Origin: Candidatus Gracilibacteria bacterium
GTDB taxonomy: Bacteria > Patescibacteriota > Gracilibacteria > BD1-5 > UBA6164
Assembly: GCA_010119145.1 (NCBI GenBank)
Contig: JAACSU010000008.1
Coordinates: 165,267 to 229,266, forward strand
Reading direction: 5' to 3'
Length of the DNA stretch: 64,000 nt
Each line of letters begins with the position of its first letter. Position 1 is the first letter of the stretch. The position numbers and the translations under genes were made by a program. Positions 59,046-64,000 of this stretch are shown here, in pieces. The notes under the pieces are model-generated. The model had not been told where the DNA came from. It was given only the letters and a program-made list of their open reading frames with translations, and made no database searches.

Positions 59046-59083
59046 TATATATAAGGTAGAGAAACTTCTCTACCTTATATATA
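59046..59083 (+). other. 18-bp hairpin between tRNA genes
   Basis: Perfect stem TATATATAAGGTAGAGAA/TTCTCTACCTTATATATA with a 2-base loop and no following T-run. May be an RNA processing or spacer structure in the tRNA transcript. Confidence 0.7.
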
Positions 59084-59089
59084 ATTTAC

Positions 59090-59177
59090 GGAGAGGTGCC
59101 AGAGTGGTCGAATGGAACAGTCTTGAAAACTGTCGTGGGGCAACTCACCCAGAGTTCGAATCTCTGTCTCTCCGCCA
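59090..59177 (+). tRNA. tRNA-Ser (TGA)
   Basis: Class II, acceptor GGAGAGG/TCTCTCC, anticodon loop CTTGAAA (TGA), long variable arm, encoded CCA. Reads UCN codons; it is not the UGA-reading tRNA. Confidence 0.94.
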
Positions 59178-59200
59178 TTATTGTTTTGGAAAAGTTAATT

Positions 59201-59288
59201 GGAAAGGTGCCAGAGTGGCCGATCGGGCTCCCCTGCTAAGGGAGTGAACCTCCGGGTTCCGAGGGTTCGAATCCCTCTCTTTCCGCCA
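59201..59288 (+). tRNA. tRNA-Ser (GCT)
   Basis: Class II, acceptor GGAAAGG/CTCTTTCC end, anticodon loop CTGCTAA (GCT), variable arm, encoded CCA. Confidence 0.94.
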
Positions 59289-59318
59289 TTATATCCTGAG
59301 CTTTCCCGAGCAAAATTG

Positions 59319-59394
59319 GGGCCTGTAGCTCAGTGGTTAGAGCAGTCGGCTCATAACCGATTGGTCGTTAGTTCAATTCTAACCAGGCCCACCA
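59319..59394 (+). tRNA. tRNA-Ile2 (CAT, presumed lysidine-modified)
   Basis: Acceptor GGGCCTG/CAGGCCC, loop CTCATAA, D-stem with pyrimidine 11. The CGGCTCATAACCG stem-loop and the GGTCGTTAGTTCAA T-arm resemble Ile2 tRNAs. With fMet (42866) and elongator Met (42997) this makes the usual three CAT tRNAs. Confidence 0.78.
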
Positions 59395-59510
59395 TATAGT
59401 ATTGATTGAGATTACGTTGCTAATCTTAAAAAAAAGAGTGGAAAAACACAGTAGTATAGTAGTATTTAAACAGGATATCTAAGGAAAATATAAAAAGGTT
59501 AAAAAAAGTT

Positions 59511-59538
59511 TTGACTTAAGCTATATATCCAATACAAT
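59511..59538 (+). promoter_or_regulatory. rRNA operon promoter P1
   Basis: TTGACT and TACAAT with 16-base spacing, about 240 bases before the 16S gene. Confidence 0.75.
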
Positions 59539-59622
59539 CCTCCTGCTTTAGAAAAAGAGAAACATTATTTGGACATAAGATTGAAGCTCGTCAAACCAGC
59601 TAAATGAAAGTTAAAAAAACTT

Positions 59623-59650
59623 TTGACAATCGATACTTTAAAAATACAAT
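59623..59650 (+). promoter_or_regulatory. rRNA operon promoter P2
   Basis: TTGACA and TACAAT with 16-base spacing, about 130 bases before the 16S gene. Same -10 hexamer and spacing as P1; the two form a tandem rRNA promoter pair. The remaining leader (59651-59780) holds no gene. Confidence 0.8.
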
Positions 59651-59780
59651 CTCTTAGCTTTCAAGAAGCAAACGTTCCTTAAAATAAACAGAATATTAGA
59701 AAAAAATGACCTTTAGTGCTTTGGAAAAAAACTAAAAAATCAAAGACCTATTTTCGTATTTATACTTAAATAGGCATTAC

Positions 59781-61256
<1,476 letters not shown>

Positions 61257-61384
61257 TATTTTTCCTTAAAGTGTCTAATTGTTGTTTTTTTCTAATATCT
61301 TGTTTATTTTGTCCTTTAAAATAATCTGATCAGTCAAAGTTAAGTAAATAGAGAAATGAGACATGAATAATAGTGTAAACTATA
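61257..61384 (+). other. 16S-23S spacer without tRNA genes
   Basis: AT-rich, about 130 bases, with T-rich runs. No tRNA-Ile or tRNA-Ala, which are common in bacterial spacers. Confidence 0.8.

Positions 61385-64000
<2,616 letters not shown>

Noticed and set aside
59090..59177. tRNA with TGA anticodon as the UGA-decoding tRNA
   Set aside because: Anticodon UGA pairs with UCA (Ser); decoding UGA as Gly needs anticodon UCA, which is not in this window.

Overview
The window comes from an AT-rich bacterium that reads UGA as glycine (genetic code 25). In-frame TGA falls on invariant glycines of EF-Tu, uS10, bL28, BipA/TypA, DnaE, RF1, GyrB, Obg and CTP synthase. With one TGA read-through per broken gene, nearly the whole window resolves into intact, tightly packed genes. 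Code 25 is established for Candidatus Absconditabacteria (SR1) and Gracilibacteria (BD1-5). I infer a member of one of these lineages but cannot choose between them from sequence alone. All coordinates below use UGA=Gly, with only TAA and TAG as stops.

Layout. 1-13971 (minus strand) is a locus of six very large or glycine-rich proteins (one cut by the window edge). They are acidic, helical, partly membrane-spanning and unfamiliar; the most upstream one carries peptidoglycan-binding-like repeats. This is the main accessory or novel region. 14144-21573 holds FtsX, an ATP-grasp/DUF1704 fusion protein, tRNAs, tuf, rpsJ, rpmB, rpsP, khpA and two small membrane proteins. 21650-25003 is a FecR plus CHASE2/adenylate-cyclase signalling pair. 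25038-31006 has a membrane protein, an atypical secreted protein without TGA codons, ung and dnaE. 31036-32542 is an ETHE1-like persulfide dioxygenase, rhodanese and ArsR (SqrR/BigR-like) operon. 32685-34016 is a Fic enzyme preceded by a 36-bp perfect palindrome.

34042-41623 carries typA, unknown genes, a patatin-like lipase, the rpsR-ssb-rpsF operon, era and a two-CxxC thioredoxin-fold protein. 41787-43073 is a tRNA cluster containing a duplicated tRNA-Arg 3' end and a tail-anchored HTH protein. 43177-49460 has obg, prfA (RF1), a multipass membrane protein, a PG-binding plus trypsin-like protease, and pyrG. 49768-56351 has DUF378, an HD protein, a catalytically dead Fic homologue, an aldo/keto reductase, an MscS channel and an overlapping HD/HAD/unknown operon. 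56639-64000 has gyrB, four tRNAs, and 16S and 23S rRNA with two tandem promoters upstream; the 23S gene runs off the end.

How it works together. Most of the window is core replication and translation machinery. Convergent genes are separated by short hairpin terminators that often overlap stop codons. Recognisable Shine-Dalgarno sequences are scarce, and the 16S 3' end carries a changed anti-SD core (UCUCC instead of CCUCC). Only RF1 is present here, as expected when UGA is a sense codon; the suppressor tRNA-Gly(UCA) must lie outside the window.
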